Shown here in pieces: positions 25,279-34,834 of a stretch of 64,000 bases of DNA. This DNA is from Polyangiaceae bacterium (GTDB lineage: Bacteria > Myxococcota_A > Polyangia > Polyangiales > Polyangiaceae), in NCBI GenBank assembly GCA_016712345.1, contig JADJRH010000001.1, forward strand, positions 2,418,001-2,482,000. The letters run 5' to 3'. Below the pieces are notes generated by a model. It did not search any database, was not told where the DNA came from, and saw only the letters and a list, made by a program, of their open reading frames with translations. A program made the translations under genes and the position numbers. How positions within the stretch are numbered: position 1 is the first letter of the stretch; the number at the start of each line of letters is the position of its first letter.

Positions 25279-25539
25279 CTAACGGCGGCGAAGTTCGGCG
25301 ATTTCGCGCTCCAGCGCCGAGATCTGACGCTTTAAGTCTTTCACTTCATCCTGCGTTGCGAGCCCCATCATTTTTGCGAACGCCTCTTTTTGCTCAGTTG
25401 TATAGGTCTGCACTTTGCCCGGCATGCTCACCGCCGTCATGACGAACTTCATCACACGTTCGTCTTGCATGATCTTGGCGACCTGCGGATTGGCTGCGAG
25501 CTTCATCCCTTCGGCCACCACTTTGTCTTTGAGCGACAT
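25279..25539 (-). CDS. Small coiled-coil protein, unknown function
   Basis: An 86-residue soluble protein. The first half is helical (MSLKDKVVAEGMKLAANPQ) with no membrane segment; the last 28 residues form a clear heptad coiled coil (VKDLKRQISALEREIAEL). Length and layout recall phasin-like and UbiK-like accessory proteins, but I cannot assign a family. GGGAGAG lies five bases before the ATG at 25539. It begins 55 bases after the alpha/beta hydrolase gene on the same strand and is probably co-transcribed with it. Confidence 0.75.
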   Translation of the reverse strand: MSLKDKVVAEGMKLAANPQVAKIMQDERVMKFVMTAVSMPGKVQTYTTEQKEAFAKMMGLATQDEVKDLKRQISALEREIAELRRR

Positions 25540-25594
25540 CGAGACTCTCCCTCTATAAAAACAGTTTCGAAAGGCCGCCGATTTCGACTGCGGG

Positions 25595-26650
25595 TCACGC
25601 CGCCTGGGCGCGACGCCGAAGACGTGTCCCGATCCAACTTTCGATCAAAGGCCAGATCGTCAACGGTGCTTCCGTCCCCATGATGAGATCGATGTGGCCC
25701 CGCGGAAAAGCCCGATATGTTTTGTCGGACGAACGGCTGCGCAAATAGGCCGGTTCAACGCTGCTCGGCGGCGCCAAATCATCTTTGGTGCCGGCAATCA
25801 CCAAGAGCGGAATGTCGAGCGCTTCAAATGCTTCGGCGTCGGCCAGACCCGCGAGGCGCTCACCGCTGCTTCGCCACTCCGCAGCGCGCAAAAACATGTT
25901 TCGAAGCACCGTAATGCTGCCCCGATCCATCGCGAGCGACATGTGTTGCGAAAGAACTTGAGGCTCCATGGAGCGTGGAACGAAACCTCGAATTGGCAGC
26001 GGAAAAATCGGGCTCTCAATAAATGTACGCAACGTGCGCATCGCTTCACCGAGGCCCTTCAATTCAAGCGCGCCGTGACCGAGGGGCATGCGCCGATCGA
26101 GGTGCAACATGATCCATCCCAAGATCGCGAGCGTTGGAGAGCCGCGCGTAAATTGGTACGGACTGCCGAGCGTTGTGATCCCGGCAAGCGCACTTCCAAG
26201 CCTCGGCGATGCTGCGTACGCAATGAGCCCGCCAAGCGAATGGCCAATGATGTACACAGGCCGATTGCCTGAAACTTTTTGAATTTCTTCAACCGCCGCC
26301 GGAACGTCTTCGCGAACGAACTCCGTCACGTGCGCAGGCAGTCGCGCTCCCAAATGTCGCGATCGGCCGTGACCGCGCAGGTCGAGGTTAAAAACATCAA
26401 ACCCCGCACGCGCGAGATAGTTTGAAAAGCTGCGCGACGGCAGGTGCCACGCGTAACGGTTTTGCCCGTAACCGTGAATGAGCAGCACCGGCGCGCGCGT
26501 TTCGTCAACGGGCACCGCGCGTTTGCGAACCATCGCAAGCGGCACCGAACCGTGGTGATCGGGCACTTTTGCGACCACGAGCGCTTTGTAAAAACTCCCG
26601 CGCTCGTCGCGGTCAACCGTCTGTTCGATGCGTGACTCGTTTAAGATCAT
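25595..26650 (-). CDS. Alpha/beta hydrolase
   Basis: A 351-residue alpha/beta-hydrolase. The oxyanion strand reads VLLIHGYGQNRYAW, LRGHGRS follows, the nucleophile elbow is GHSLGG (Ser), the acid is probably the Asp in IAGTKDDLAPP, and the late His lies in FPRGHIDLI. So the catalytic triad is complete. No signal peptide or membrane segment, so it is cytoplasmic. Sequence style fits lipase/esterase or polyhydroxyalkanoate-related hydrolases; the adjacent phasin-like coiled-coil gene weakly favours the latter. Substrate unknown. It is divergent from the subtilase gene at 26905. Confidence 0.85.
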   Translation of the reverse strand: MILNESRIEQTVDRDERGSFYKALVVAKVPDHHGSVPLAMVRKRAVPVDETRAPVLLIHGYGQNRYAWHLPSRSFSNYLARAGFDVFNLDLRGHGRSRHLGARLPAHVTEFVREDVPAAVEEIQKVSGNRPVYIIGHSLGGLIAYAASPRLGSALAGITTLGSPYQFTRGSPTLAILGWIMLHLDRRMPLGHGALELKGLGEAMRTLRTFIESPIFPLPIRGFVPRSMEPQVLSQHMSLAMDRGSITVLRNMFLRAAEWRSSGERLAGLADAEAFEALDIPLLVIAGTKDDLAPPSSVEPAYLRSRSSDKTYRAFPRGHIDLIMGTEAPLTIWPLIESWIGTRLRRRAQAA

Positions 26651-26904
26651 GTCAATGACAGCGCCGTGATCTTACGGTGTCATGAGCGGGATTTCCGCAA
26701 ACCGAGAGGCGAAAAGAACGCGCGCGCGCTTCGAACGTCACGCGAAGGAGTGTTCGCAGCAGGGTTTTCACCGGCTCCTTTGCGCTTCTTCACATGCTTT
26801 GAAAGTCGGGCAGATCAACTCGGGTCATGCTCCGTCCAACTTGGCCGGTCGTGGCAGGTGCCCGTCGCCGCGCTACGCTCTGTTTTGCAAAAAGGAGTCG
26901 CTCG

Positions 26905-28653
26905 ATGGTTCGTTTCGACCGCTCACACCGCGCGCTGCTAAAGCTCACCGGCTTCGCAGCCGCGGCAATCGCGCTCGCACCGTCAATTGCCAACGCTCAA
27001 GAGCCCACAATTCCCAATGAATGGACAAGTGAATCTTCGTGGGACGTGAGTGGCCAGTTCGTTATCGACGGTCGCGACGACCTCGAAGAAAGCGACATTC
27101 TGTCGATCGAACAGGGCTACGGAATTGACCTTCAGCCCACCGATCTCGAAAAAGAAACCCGCATTGAGCTGGCGTCGCTTGACGCCGGCCGCATTGCCGC
27201 GCTCCTCGCAGAACTCACAAAAGATGGGCGGATCGAACACGTGGAGCCGCTCGCTCGCGTCCGCGCCAACTTTTCCCCAAACGATCCGCAGTTCAAAGAG
27301 CAGTGGCACATGAATCGGATCGGGGCCACGCGGGCCTGGGACTACGCCACAGGCCGAGGTGTTGTGGTCGCTGTTGTCGACACGGGTGTTGCCTGTGAAA
27401 CGCACGGCCCGTTCACAAAAGGCACAGATCTGAAGCAAACGGGCTGCGTTGAGGGGTGGAGTTTCGTTTCAAATTCTTCGCATGCAAACGACGATCAAGG
27501 CCACGGTACACACGTCGCCGGCACGATCGCTCAAAGCACCAACAACGGTTTCGGCGTCACCGGTGTCGCGTTTCACGCGAGCCTCATGCCCGTTAAAGTG
27601 CTCAACGAAGACGGTTGGGGAACCACCGCAGATGTGGCCGACGGCATTCGATGGGCCGCGGATCACGGCGCGCACGTCATCAACTTGAGCCTCGGCGGTC
27701 CGCGCAACTCCAAAATCCTTGAAGATGCGGTGAAACACGCTCTTTCCAAGGGCTCCATCGTTGTCGCCGCAGCCGGAAATTCAGGTGGCAGCGTGGGTTA
27801 TCCCGGAGCAACCGACGGCGTGATCGGCGTCAGCGCTTCGGATCCCGACGACAAGCTCGCCAAGTTTTCTTCGCGCGGAAAAGGCGTGGACATCGCCGCG
27901 CCGGGTGTGAACGTCACGCAACAAACCATCTGCAAAAAAGGTCGAGACGGCTGCGAGATCTTCCCCGCGTACAACGGCACATCCATGGCTTCGCCGCACG
28001 TTGCAGGTGCCGCAGCACTTGTTGTCAGTCTCGGCGTTACAGATCCGGCTGCGGTTGAAGACGCGCTGAAAAAATCCGCGCGCGTGGTGGATAACTCCGA
28101 GAATGGCAAAAAGCTTTTCGGCGCGGGCATTCTGCAAGCCGACAATGCCGTGAGTCGCATCACGTTCGTTCATGCAATGGTCCGCCTCTTGTTGGTCGGC
28201 GTGATCGCGGGCCTTGTGGGCGTGTGGTCGCTCCGTAAAAACCGCCGCGCGACAAGTGTACTCTCGCCGTCGTTTGCGATCGGTGCGCTGCTCGCCGGTC
28301 CCGGTTTGTTCTTCTTTTTGCCGTGGATCCTGCCGCGCGCGTACCTCCCTGTCGACGTGCTCGCCCGCCCAATCGCCGACCTCGATCTGCTCGTGAACGT
28401 CTCGATCCACAAGTGGTTGCCCCTCGCCAACGCGATCATTCCCTTTGGCCTCACCGCACTCGCGTTCGGCTCGCGCGCGCTCCGGCCTCTCGTCGCAGGC
28501 ATCAGCGTGGGTACCGCCGCGTACCTCGGTTCAGTGATGATTCTCGGTGAACATGCTTCGCCGTTCGGCCAAATCCTTCTTCTTGTGTGGTGTGGCCTCA
28601 ATGCGGTCGCATGCGCTTGGCTCGCGCGGGAGAACCTGGCAGAAAGTGCCTAG
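26905..28653 (+). CDS. Subtilisin-like (S8) protease with C-terminal membrane domain
   Basis: A 582-residue exported serine protease. A signal peptide (to about residue 32) is followed by an inhibitor-I9-like propeptide region (about 50-130) and the S8 catalytic domain with Asp in AVVDTGVA, His in GHGTHVAGT, the oxyanion region AAAGNSGG and Ser in GTSMASPHVAGAAA. Unusually, the last 150 residues hold about five hydrophobic helices, starting at VRLLLVGVIAGLVGVWSL and ending near LVWCGLNAVACAWLA. The protease is therefore likely tethered to the inner membrane facing outward. AAAGGAG lies seven bases before the ATG at 26905. A small lipoprotein and a PDZ protein follow on the same strand. Confidence 0.9.
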   Translation: MVRFDRSHRALLKLTGFAAAAIALAPSIANAQEPTIPNEWTSESSWDVSGQFVIDGRDDLEESDILSIEQGYGIDLQPTDLEKETRIELASLDAGRIAALLAELTKDGRIEHVEPLARVRANFSPNDPQFKEQWHMNRIGATRAWDYATGRGVVVAVVDTGVACETHGPFTKGTDLKQTGCVEGWSFVSNSSHANDDQGHGTHVAGTIAQSTNNGFGVTGVAFHASLMPVKVLNEDGWGTTADVADGIRWAADHGAHVINLSLGGPRNSKILEDAVKHALSKGSIVVAAAGNSGGSVGYPGATDGVIGVSASDPDDKLAKFSSRGKGVDIAAPGVNVTQQTICKKGRDGCEIFPAYNGTSMASPHVAGAAALVVSLGVTDPAAVEDALKKSARVVDNSENGKKLFGAGILQADNAVSRITFVHAMVRLLLVGVIAGLVGVWSLRKNRRATSVLSPSFAIGALLAGPGLFFFLPWILPRAYLPVDVLARPIADLDLLVNVSIHKWLPLANAIIPFGLTALAFGSRALRPLVAGISVGTAAYLGSVMILGEHASPFGQILLLVWCGLNAVACAWLARENLAESA

Positions 28654-28726
28654 CAATACTTGCTCACCTCGTGAGCGCGTAACGCTCCCTGCTCGCCGCT
28701 GTTGAGTACACATTCCAGCTCGCCAA

Positions 28727-28945
28727 ATGTCCAAGTCGATCCTCCAAAAATTGGTTCTCGGGGCCGTCGTCGCAGCGATGAGCGCTGTGCTGTTTGTCGC
28801 CGCGTGCGGCGGTTCCGCGAGTGAATCACCCTGGCCGGTAGAACCTGACACCCCCGTTCTCGGCCCCGCCGGAGAAGACGGCAAACCGTCCACCACTGCC
28901 ACCGCCGACGCCGGAACCGACGCACCCCCCAGCGTCGAACCGTAA
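28727..28945 (+). CDS. Small lipoprotein
   Basis: A 72-residue lipoprotein. The signal peptide (MSKSILQKLVLGAVVAAM) ends in a FVAAC lipobox; the mature part is about 46 residues, Pro/Ala/Asp/Thr-rich and probably disordered. No domain. It lies 73 bases after the subtilase and eight bases before the PDZ-protein start, so the three genes probably form a unit. It may be a small surface partner of either neighbour, but nothing in the sequence shows that. Confidence 0.7.
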   Translation: MSKSILQKLVLGAVVAAMSAVLFVAACGGSASESPWPVEPDTPVLGPAGEDGKPSTTATADAGTDAPPSVEP

Positions 28946-28953
28946 TTTCACTC

Positions 28954-30264
28954 ATGAACGCGATCGACCCTCGTGAGCGCCGCCGCGCCTGGATCTCGGC
29001 GGCGCTCGTGTCGGCAGCGCTCCTCATTGTCCCATTCGCTTTGTTCGCCCTCCTTCCGTCGCGCCCCAAGATCGCAATTCCAGTGATGACTGCCGCGGCA
29101 GTTGAGTACACACCGCCGCCCGTCCCAAAACCAAAGCCAACGCCAAAGCCCACGGCGGTGCAGCCCCCCGAACCTGAACCGTTGAACGACTCCGCCGCCG
29201 TTCGCGGCCGCGTTGTCAGCCCCAACGGTTCGCCGGTGTCACGCGCTTGGGTTGCCTGTACCGACCGCGATTTTGGTGTCGCCACGAGCAACGACGGAAC
29301 GTTTGAATTGGTGCCCGAGGCGGCCGGTTGCACCGCTGTTGCAAGGCGGTCCGGCTTTGGTGCGTCGGATCGCATCAAGCTCGTTTCGGGTGATTCAAAA
29401 GCGAACACCTTGGAGCTGCGCGACGGTGGACGCATCGAAGGGACCGTTGTTGATGAAACCGGATCTCCCGTCGCCAGGTTTCAGATCGCCGTCGAAAAAT
29501 TCATCGGTGAAGAAGGCGACGACGAAGGTGGAAACGGTCGCTCGCGCACGATCGAAGACGATCAGGGGCGCTTCGTGATGACCAACGTGACGCCTGGAAA
29601 ATACGTCATTGCGGCAACCGCTGAAGGCCGCCCGTCGGGTCGCAGCCGCATGTTCGATGTGGAGTCCGGGCGCACCGTTTCAGGTGTACGCATTGAACTT
29701 CCCAAAGGAGTTAGTGTTCGCGGCATTGTCACCGATGCAAACACGCGTGCGGCTGTGGCCGGTGCCACCGTGGCTCTCGACGGAATGGGTGTCTCACGCG
29801 CGCTTCCGTCCACAACCGATCAAAACGGTGCGTACACATTGGAGGGTGTACCTTCGTCCGGTCCGTTTTCAATTCGCGTTGAACGAGAGGGATATCGCTC
29901 GCGCATCGTGAGCGGTCTCAGCGCGCGCGGTGGCGACATCACCTCCGACGTAGCGCTTGTTCCCAAGGGCGAAGGCGACAAAGGCGACACCGAACTCGGC
30001 GGCATCGGTGCGGTTCTCGCTCCCGCGCCCAACGCACCCGGCGTTCTTGTCGCGTCGCTCACAGCCGATGGGCCCGCCGCAAAAGGCGGTTTGCAACGCG
30101 GCGATCGAATTGTTCGTATCGACGGCGCATCCACCGAAACGCTCACACTGAGCGAACACGTTCAGCGCCTTCGCGGCGAGCCTGGAACACGCGTCAGCCT
30201 CACTGTGGTGCGTGATGGTCGAGAGATCGGCGTCGACTTGGTCCGCGCCGTCGTTGTTCGTTAA
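28954..30264 (+). CDS. Membrane-anchored carboxypeptidase-regulatory-like and PDZ protein
   Basis: A 436-residue protein with an N-terminal membrane anchor (about residues 11-32, ISAALVSAALLIVPFALFAL) and a Pro/Lys-rich spacer (to about 70). It then has about three carboxypeptidase-regulatory-like beta domains (each with a V-x-G-x-V-x-x-x-G-x-P pattern, e.g. VRGRVVSPNGSPVSRAWV, IEGTVVDETGSPVARF, VRGIVTDANTRAAVAGATV) and a C-terminal PDZ domain (about 345-430) with the usual GPAAKGGLQRGDRIVRIDG. It probably acts in the periplasm as a binding or scaffold protein; PDZ domains often serve periplasmic proteases, and a subtilase is two genes upstream. Confidence 0.85.
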   Translation: MNAIDPRERRRAWISAALVSAALLIVPFALFALLPSRPKIAIPVMTAAAVEYTPPPVPKPKPTPKPTAVQPPEPEPLNDSAAVRGRVVSPNGSPVSRAWVACTDRDFGVATSNDGTFELVPEAAGCTAVARRSGFGASDRIKLVSGDSKANTLELRDGGRIEGTVVDETGSPVARFQIAVEKFIGEEGDDEGGNGRSRTIEDDQGRFVMTNVTPGKYVIAATAEGRPSGRSRMFDVESGRTVSGVRIELPKGVSVRGIVTDANTRAAVAGATVALDGMGVSRALPSTTDQNGAYTLEGVPSSGPFSIRVEREGYRSRIVSGLSARGGDITSDVALVPKGEGDKGDTELGGIGAVLAPAPNAPGVLVASLTADGPAAKGGLQRGDRIVRIDGASTETLTLSEHVQRLRGEPGTRVSLTVVRDGREIGVDLVRAVVVR

Positions 30265-30324
30265 CAGCCTGTATCCAAACAACCGTGTTTAGCACGGCGA
30301 GTAACTTCGGAGCGCGCTTCGACT

Positions 30325-30990
30325 CTAAAACTTCATTCCGCCGAAGATATAGAGTTGAAACACAGAGTTTGTACCGCCGCTCACTTGTGTACTTTTGGGC
30401 GGAAACACGCTCACAATATCAAATCCAAACGGCTCAATGCCCACATGAAACCGCTTTAAAAAGGCCAATTTCGCGCCTACCGCCGGTTGCACACCGAGCC
30501 CGTGATACCCCTTGTCAAAATCAACAAGCGGCGGCTTGTAATACGCATATCCCACCGAAACACGCGCGTATGCGCTGATTCCCTCGTACGGAATCATCTT
30601 GAGTGGAAGGTCGTATTGCGCGCCGAGTGGAGTCACGAGCGTCAGATCTTCACCCACCAGCATGTACGGTGAAAACGTCAGATAAAACGAATCGTCCTTG
30701 GTAATGAGGTCGCGAGCGATTGTGTACCCAAGGTTTATCTGAAGACCAAACTCCGTGACGCCGCGCGAAGCGAGCAAAAAAGCGGGGCCGAACTTCAGCT
30801 CCAGAAGCCACTTGCGAGAGGCCGCGTCGGGATCCACCTGCGCGCCGTCGTCCTTTTTTCGCGCAGGCCTATCGTCGGGCGGCGGTTTTTCACCGTTGTC
30901 TTCTTTCCATTCGTCCTGCGCGAGGGCCTGCGGCGCCCCCAAAACGAGCGTGGCGATGGTTGCAGCCACCACAGCGTTGCGTCTGCTCAT
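30325..30990 (-). CDS. Predicted outer-membrane beta-barrel protein
   Basis: A 221-residue exported protein. The signal peptide ends near APQALA; residues about 25-55 are acidic and charged. The rest alternates short amphipathic strands (LELKFGPAFLLA, FGLQINLGYTIA, SFYLTFSPYMLVG, SAYARVSVGYAYY, VGAKLAFLKRFHVGIEPFGF) and ends in FQLYIFGGMKF, with the C-terminal Phe typical of substrates of the BAM machine. An eight- or ten-stranded barrel is likely. Function unknown. The ATG at 30990 overlaps the uvrB stop as ATGA, so it is co-translated with uvrB. Confidence 0.8.
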   Translation of the reverse strand: MSRRNAVVAATIATLVLGAPQALAQDEWKEDNGEKPPPDDRPARKKDDGAQVDPDAASRKWLLELKFGPAFLLASRGVTEFGLQINLGYTIARDLITKDDSFYLTFSPYMLVGEDLTLVTPLGAQYDLPLKMIPYEGISAYARVSVGYAYYKPPLVDFDKGYHGLGVQPAVGAKLAFLKRFHVGIEPFGFDIVSVFPPKSTQVSGGTNSVFQLYIFGGMKF

Positions 30991-33086
30991 CGGTACCTGC
31001 CTCGCATCGACTTTGATCCGCCGCCTGAGCGCGCGCGTTTCCCACCGGATTTGCCGCGCGATCCAGACCCATTTCGCTGCGGCTCCGGTGCAACATCTTC
31101 ACCCATACCTTCGCCGCGGAGCACTCGAATTTGATCGCGAATGCGCGCCGCTTTTTCAAACTCAAGATTTTCAGCCGCCGCAAACATCTCCTGGCGCAAC
31201 GCCTCAATGCGTTCGCTCAGATCCATTTGCGGCGCATTTGCCGCATCTTTCGGAGTTTTCGGAACGGCGTAGTAATCGCGCGTGCCCGACGTGGGCGACA
31301 TGTCCAAAATCGCCTTCACAACCGTGGCCGGCGTGATCCCGTGTTCTTCGTTGTACGCGCTCTGCAACGCCCGACGCCTATTGGTTTCACCCACCGCCAG
31401 CTTGATCGCGTCGGTTTCGCGATCGGCGTACATCACCACTTCACCGTTTACGTTGCGTGCGGCACGGCCGATTGTCTGAATGAGCGAACGCGCACTCCGC
31501 AAAAAGCCTTCTTTATCCGCGTCGAGAATTGCCACGAGAGATACTTCAGGCAGGTCCAACCCTTCACGAAGCAGGTTGATCCCCACGAGCACATCAAACT
31601 CACCGCGCCTTAGATCTCGCAGAATTTCAATACGCTCCATCGTGTCCACATCCGAGTGGAGGTACCGAACGCGCACTCCGAGTTCGGTATAATACTCGGT
31701 CAAATCCTCGGCCATGCGCTTCGTCAGCGTGGTCACCAACACGCGATCGCCGCGCCCCACGCGCTCGCGAATGCGCCCGAGCAAATCGTCCACCTGCCCC
31801 GCCACTTTGACGATGGTGATTTTGGGGTCGATGAGACCGGTGGGCCGAATGATCTGCTCCACCACAACGCCGCTCGCTTTTTCGAGTTCGTACTCGCCGG
31901 GCGTCGCGCTCACATAGAGCACCCGGCGATAGTGCTCCTCGTACTCTTCAAACTTCAGCGGTCGATTGTCGAGCGCGCTTGGCAGTCGAAATCCGTACTC
32001 CACGAGCGTTTCTTTGCGCGAGCGATCTCCCCGGTACATCGCACCGATCTGCGGGATCGTTTGGTGCGACTCGTCCACGATCATCAAAAAGTCTTTTGGA
32101 AAATAATCAATCAGCGTCGGCGGCGGTTCACCCGGCTTTCGCCCTGAAAGATGCCTCGAATAGTTTTCAATGCCGTTGCAAAACCCCATTTGCTCCAGCA
32201 TTTCGAGGTCGTACATGGTTCGCTGTTCAATGCGCTGCTTCTCTAAAAATCGCCCCGCTTTGTCGTAAAAATCGAGGCGATCGCGCAGCTCTTCGCGAAT
32301 GGATTGAATGGCGTTTCGAAGTTGTTGTTGCTCCGTCACGTAATGCGACGCGGGATAAATCTCCACGCGGTCGCGTGAACCGAGAACGCGCCCGCGCAGC
32401 GGATCCACCTCTTTGATCGCTTCAATTTCGTCGCCGAAAAGCTCCACGCGAATGGCAATGTTCTCTTCGTACGCCGGAAAAATTTCGATCACATCGCCGC
32501 GCGCGCGAAACGTTCCTCGGTGAAAATCAACGTCGTTGCGTTGATATTGAATGTCCACCAAAAGCCGCAGCAGATCATCGCGCCGAAGCTCAATTCCCCG
32601 CTCCAAACGAATCACCAGGCCGTGATAGCTCTCGGCGCTGCCAATGCCGTAAATGCAGCTGACGCTCGCAACAATGATCACATCGGAGCGCGACAAGAGC
32701 GCGTAGGTTGCCGCGTGACGCATGCGATCAATCGCGTCGTTGATGATCGCGTCTTTCTCAATGTATGTGTCGCTTGTCGGAACGTACGCTTCGGGCTGGT
32801 AGTAGTCGTAATAGCTCACGAAATAGTGAACCGCGTTGTTTGGAAACAACTCGCGAAATTCACCGTAGAGCTGCGCCGCAAGCGTTTTATTCGGCGCGAG
32901 CACGAGGGTTGGCAAGCCGATGTGCTCAATCACCTTTGCGGCGGTAAATGTTTTGCCGCTGCCGGTGACGCCGAGCAGCGTTTGAAACTTTCGTCCTTCG
33001 TCAAATGCCCCACAGATCTCCTCAATGGCGCGCGGTTGGTCGCCCTTGGGAGTCATTTCAGTGACGATCTGGAATTTCTTGGCCAC
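30987..33086 (-). CDS. uvrB: Excinuclease ABC subunit B
   Basis: DNA damage recognition subunit of nucleotide excision repair; it clamps DNA, verifies the lesion and recruits UvrC. The 699 residues include Walker A GVTGSGKTFTAA, the damage-verifying beta-hairpin region YYDYYQPEAYVP, helicase motifs DESHQTIPQ, YVSATPGEYE, GINLLREGLDLPEV and QTIGRAARN, and the C-terminal UVR motif (EALRQEMFAAAENLEFEKAA) that binds UvrC. A Gly/Ser/Arg-rich tail of about 35 residues extends past the usual end. A beta-barrel gene overlaps its stop by ATGA. uvrA and uvrC are not in the window. Confidence 0.98.
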   Translation of the reverse strand: MAKKFQIVTEMTPKGDQPRAIEEICGAFDEGRKFQTLLGVTGSGKTFTAAKVIEHIGLPTLVLAPNKTLAAQLYGEFRELFPNNAVHYFVSYYDYYQPEAYVPTSDTYIEKDAIINDAIDRMRHAATYALLSRSDVIIVASVSCIYGIGSAESYHGLVIRLERGIELRRDDLLRLLVDIQYQRNDVDFHRGTFRARGDVIEIFPAYEENIAIRVELFGDEIEAIKEVDPLRGRVLGSRDRVEIYPASHYVTEQQQLRNAIQSIREELRDRLDFYDKAGRFLEKQRIEQRTMYDLEMLEQMGFCNGIENYSRHLSGRKPGEPPPTLIDYFPKDFLMIVDESHQTIPQIGAMYRGDRSRKETLVEYGFRLPSALDNRPLKFEEYEEHYRRVLYVSATPGEYELEKASGVVVEQIIRPTGLIDPKITIVKVAGQVDDLLGRIRERVGRGDRVLVTTLTKRMAEDLTEYYTELGVRVRYLHSDVDTMERIEILRDLRRGEFDVLVGINLLREGLDLPEVSLVAILDADKEGFLRSARSLIQTIGRAARNVNGEVVMYADRETDAIKLAVGETNRRRALQSAYNEEHGITPATVVKAILDMSPTSGTRDYYAVPKTPKDAANAPQMDLSERIEALRQEMFAAAENLEFEKAARIRDQIRVLRGEGMGEDVAPEPQRNGSGSRGKSGGKRARSGGGSKSMRGRYR

Positions 33087-33218
33087 CGGAAGGCGCGCAC
33101 ACTACCCCGCGAAGCCGCGCGCTCGCAACGCCCGCCATGCCCGCTCTTTTAGCCCGGTCGCGGCGGTACGTCCGAAGCCCTCTTGCCCTCGCGCATGCAG
33201 CCTGAGAAGCTCACAACC

Positions 33219-34811
33219 ATGTTTCGCTTGCGCTCTCTCTGGTTGGTCGCGCCCGCCCTGCTCGGCGCCTGTTCCTTCATCAACGCTCCTGGGGAAATCG
33301 ACCTCGGTACAGGCGCGGCCGCCGGTACCGGCGGCTCGGGTGGCACCGGTGCAACCACCACCAGCAGCACCACCAGCTCCACAAGCACCGGAACCACTGT
33401 TGAAGCGATTTGCGGTGACGGAAAAGTGGGCGGCGATGAAGGCTGTGACGACGACAACACCGTCGCCGGTGATGGATGCAGTGCCGCGTGCACCATTGAA
33501 GAAGGGTGGGAGTGCACCGCCGACCAACAAGAACTCTCTGTATGCCAAAAGATCTGCGGCAATGGCACGGTGAACACCGACAAAGGCGAGCAGTGTGACG
33601 ACCAAGCCGCCGTTGATGTTGAACCTCCGCCCGGCAATCAGGACTACTGCTCAGCTGAATGCAAGTTCCAAGAGTTTGATATCGAGTCCGGCGCTGACAA
33701 TACCGTTACACATGAATTGCCAATCATCGCGTTCCGCAACGACGATATGCTGTCGTCGTTTTTTGCGATATGGCACTCCGCCGCGGCTAAGAAAATTATC
33801 GGCCGTGAATACAAGTTTTCAGGTGAGTATAAAAAAGGGACCGGAACGGTCGATCTCAAATCAACGGGTGTACCCAATCCCGCCACCCCGGTGATCTGCA
33901 CCGCCCCGTCCAATCGAAGCGTATTCGCTTATCAAGAATCTCCGAGCAACGCGCTCTTTTTCAATAAGGTGGATGTCAACGGCGCCATTACGACGGGCAA
34001 TCAAATCAATATTCCGCAAATTCAACCGGGGCTGAGCTGTGCAGCCAACACCGCCGGTAAGTTCGTTGTAGCGGCCGTTGGAAAGCCCGGCGGCGGCCCG
34101 CTTTGGGACATCTTCGTTCAACCGTTTGACTTGCCGGCATTGCCTCTCGGCACTCCGATTGATATCGGCGACACATTGGCACCCAATGCCACCGCGTCGT
34201 GGTCTCTCTCGGCCGGCTTTATGGTCGCTTGGATTGCCGATCCCACCGCAAACGGCCAAATGGTGGCTCAGCAACTTGATGAAAACGGCGGCCTAATGGG
34301 CGGATTTTTCTTTACGCTCACCGACGCTGCAAAAGGCGACACAGCGCCCAAAGATCCGGCTGGCGCACGCGTCGGAACCGCCGACCAATTCGCATTTGTG
34401 TACACACGCGACTCTGTACCTGACATGAACGGCAACATCCACCGTGAGGTGGCTTTCCGTATTTTCCAATCCCCTGGAAACGGTGCAGACCCCGTGATCG
34501 TTTCAGCGGGCACCACCAATCAAAGTCAGCCCACGGTAGTTGCCGTTCCTTCAGCGGGTAAGTTTGTTGTCGCATGGACAGTTGAGGCCGCCGGCGGTGA
34601 AAACATTATGTACCGGGTATTCACCGATAAGGGCCTGCCGGTTGGGGATGAACAACAGGCCAACGAAGTTGCGCTTGGTAAACAAACTCAACCGTCAATC
34701 ACCGTGGAGCCCTCCACGGGAGACGTTGTTATTCTCTGGGACAATCTCGTTCCAAACAGCAATAAGCCACACAAAGTCTCGGCCAAAATCTTCCCCGGCC
34801 TGCTCAAGTAA
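33219..34811 (+). CDS. Lipoprotein with Myxococcus cysteine-rich (DUF4215) repeats
   Basis: A 530-residue surface lipoprotein. The signal peptide ends in LLGAC; the mature start CSFINAPG resembles the CFLNAGP start of two other lipoproteins in this window. A Gly/Thr/Ser linker follows, then two cysteine-rich repeats of the DUF4215 type: CGDGKVGGDEGCDDDNTV with GDGCSAAC, and CGNGTVNTDKGEQCDD with YCSAEC. The remaining 350 residues alternate beta strands such as KFVVAAVGKPGGG, GFMVAWI, FAFVYTRD, KFVVAWTVEA and DVVILWD, suggesting a beta-propeller. I start at the ATG at 33219, directly before the signal peptide. The start has only a weak Shine-Dalgarno. Ligand unknown. Confidence 0.85.
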   Translation: MFRLRSLWLVAPALLGACSFINAPGEIDLGTGAAAGTGGSGGTGATTTSSTTSSTSTGTTVEAICGDGKVGGDEGCDDDNTVAGDGCSAACTIEEGWECTADQQELSVCQKICGNGTVNTDKGEQCDDQAAVDVEPPPGNQDYCSAECKFQEFDIESGADNTVTHELPIIAFRNDDMLSSFFAIWHSAAAKKIIGREYKFSGEYKKGTGTVDLKSTGVPNPATPVICTAPSNRSVFAYQESPSNALFFNKVDVNGAITTGNQINIPQIQPGLSCAANTAGKFVVAAVGKPGGGPLWDIFVQPFDLPALPLGTPIDIGDTLAPNATASWSLSAGFMVAWIADPTANGQMVAQQLDENGGLMGGFFFTLTDAAKGDTAPKDPAGARVGTADQFAFVYTRDSVPDMNGNIHREVAFRIFQSPGNGADPVIVSAGTTNQSQPTVVAVPSAGKFVVAWTVEAAGGENIMYRVFTDKGLPVGDEQQANEVALGKQTQPSITVEPSTGDVVILWDNLVPNSNKPHKVSAKIFPGLLK

Positions 34812-34834
34812 TACCGCTGAAACCGCAAGCCGAA

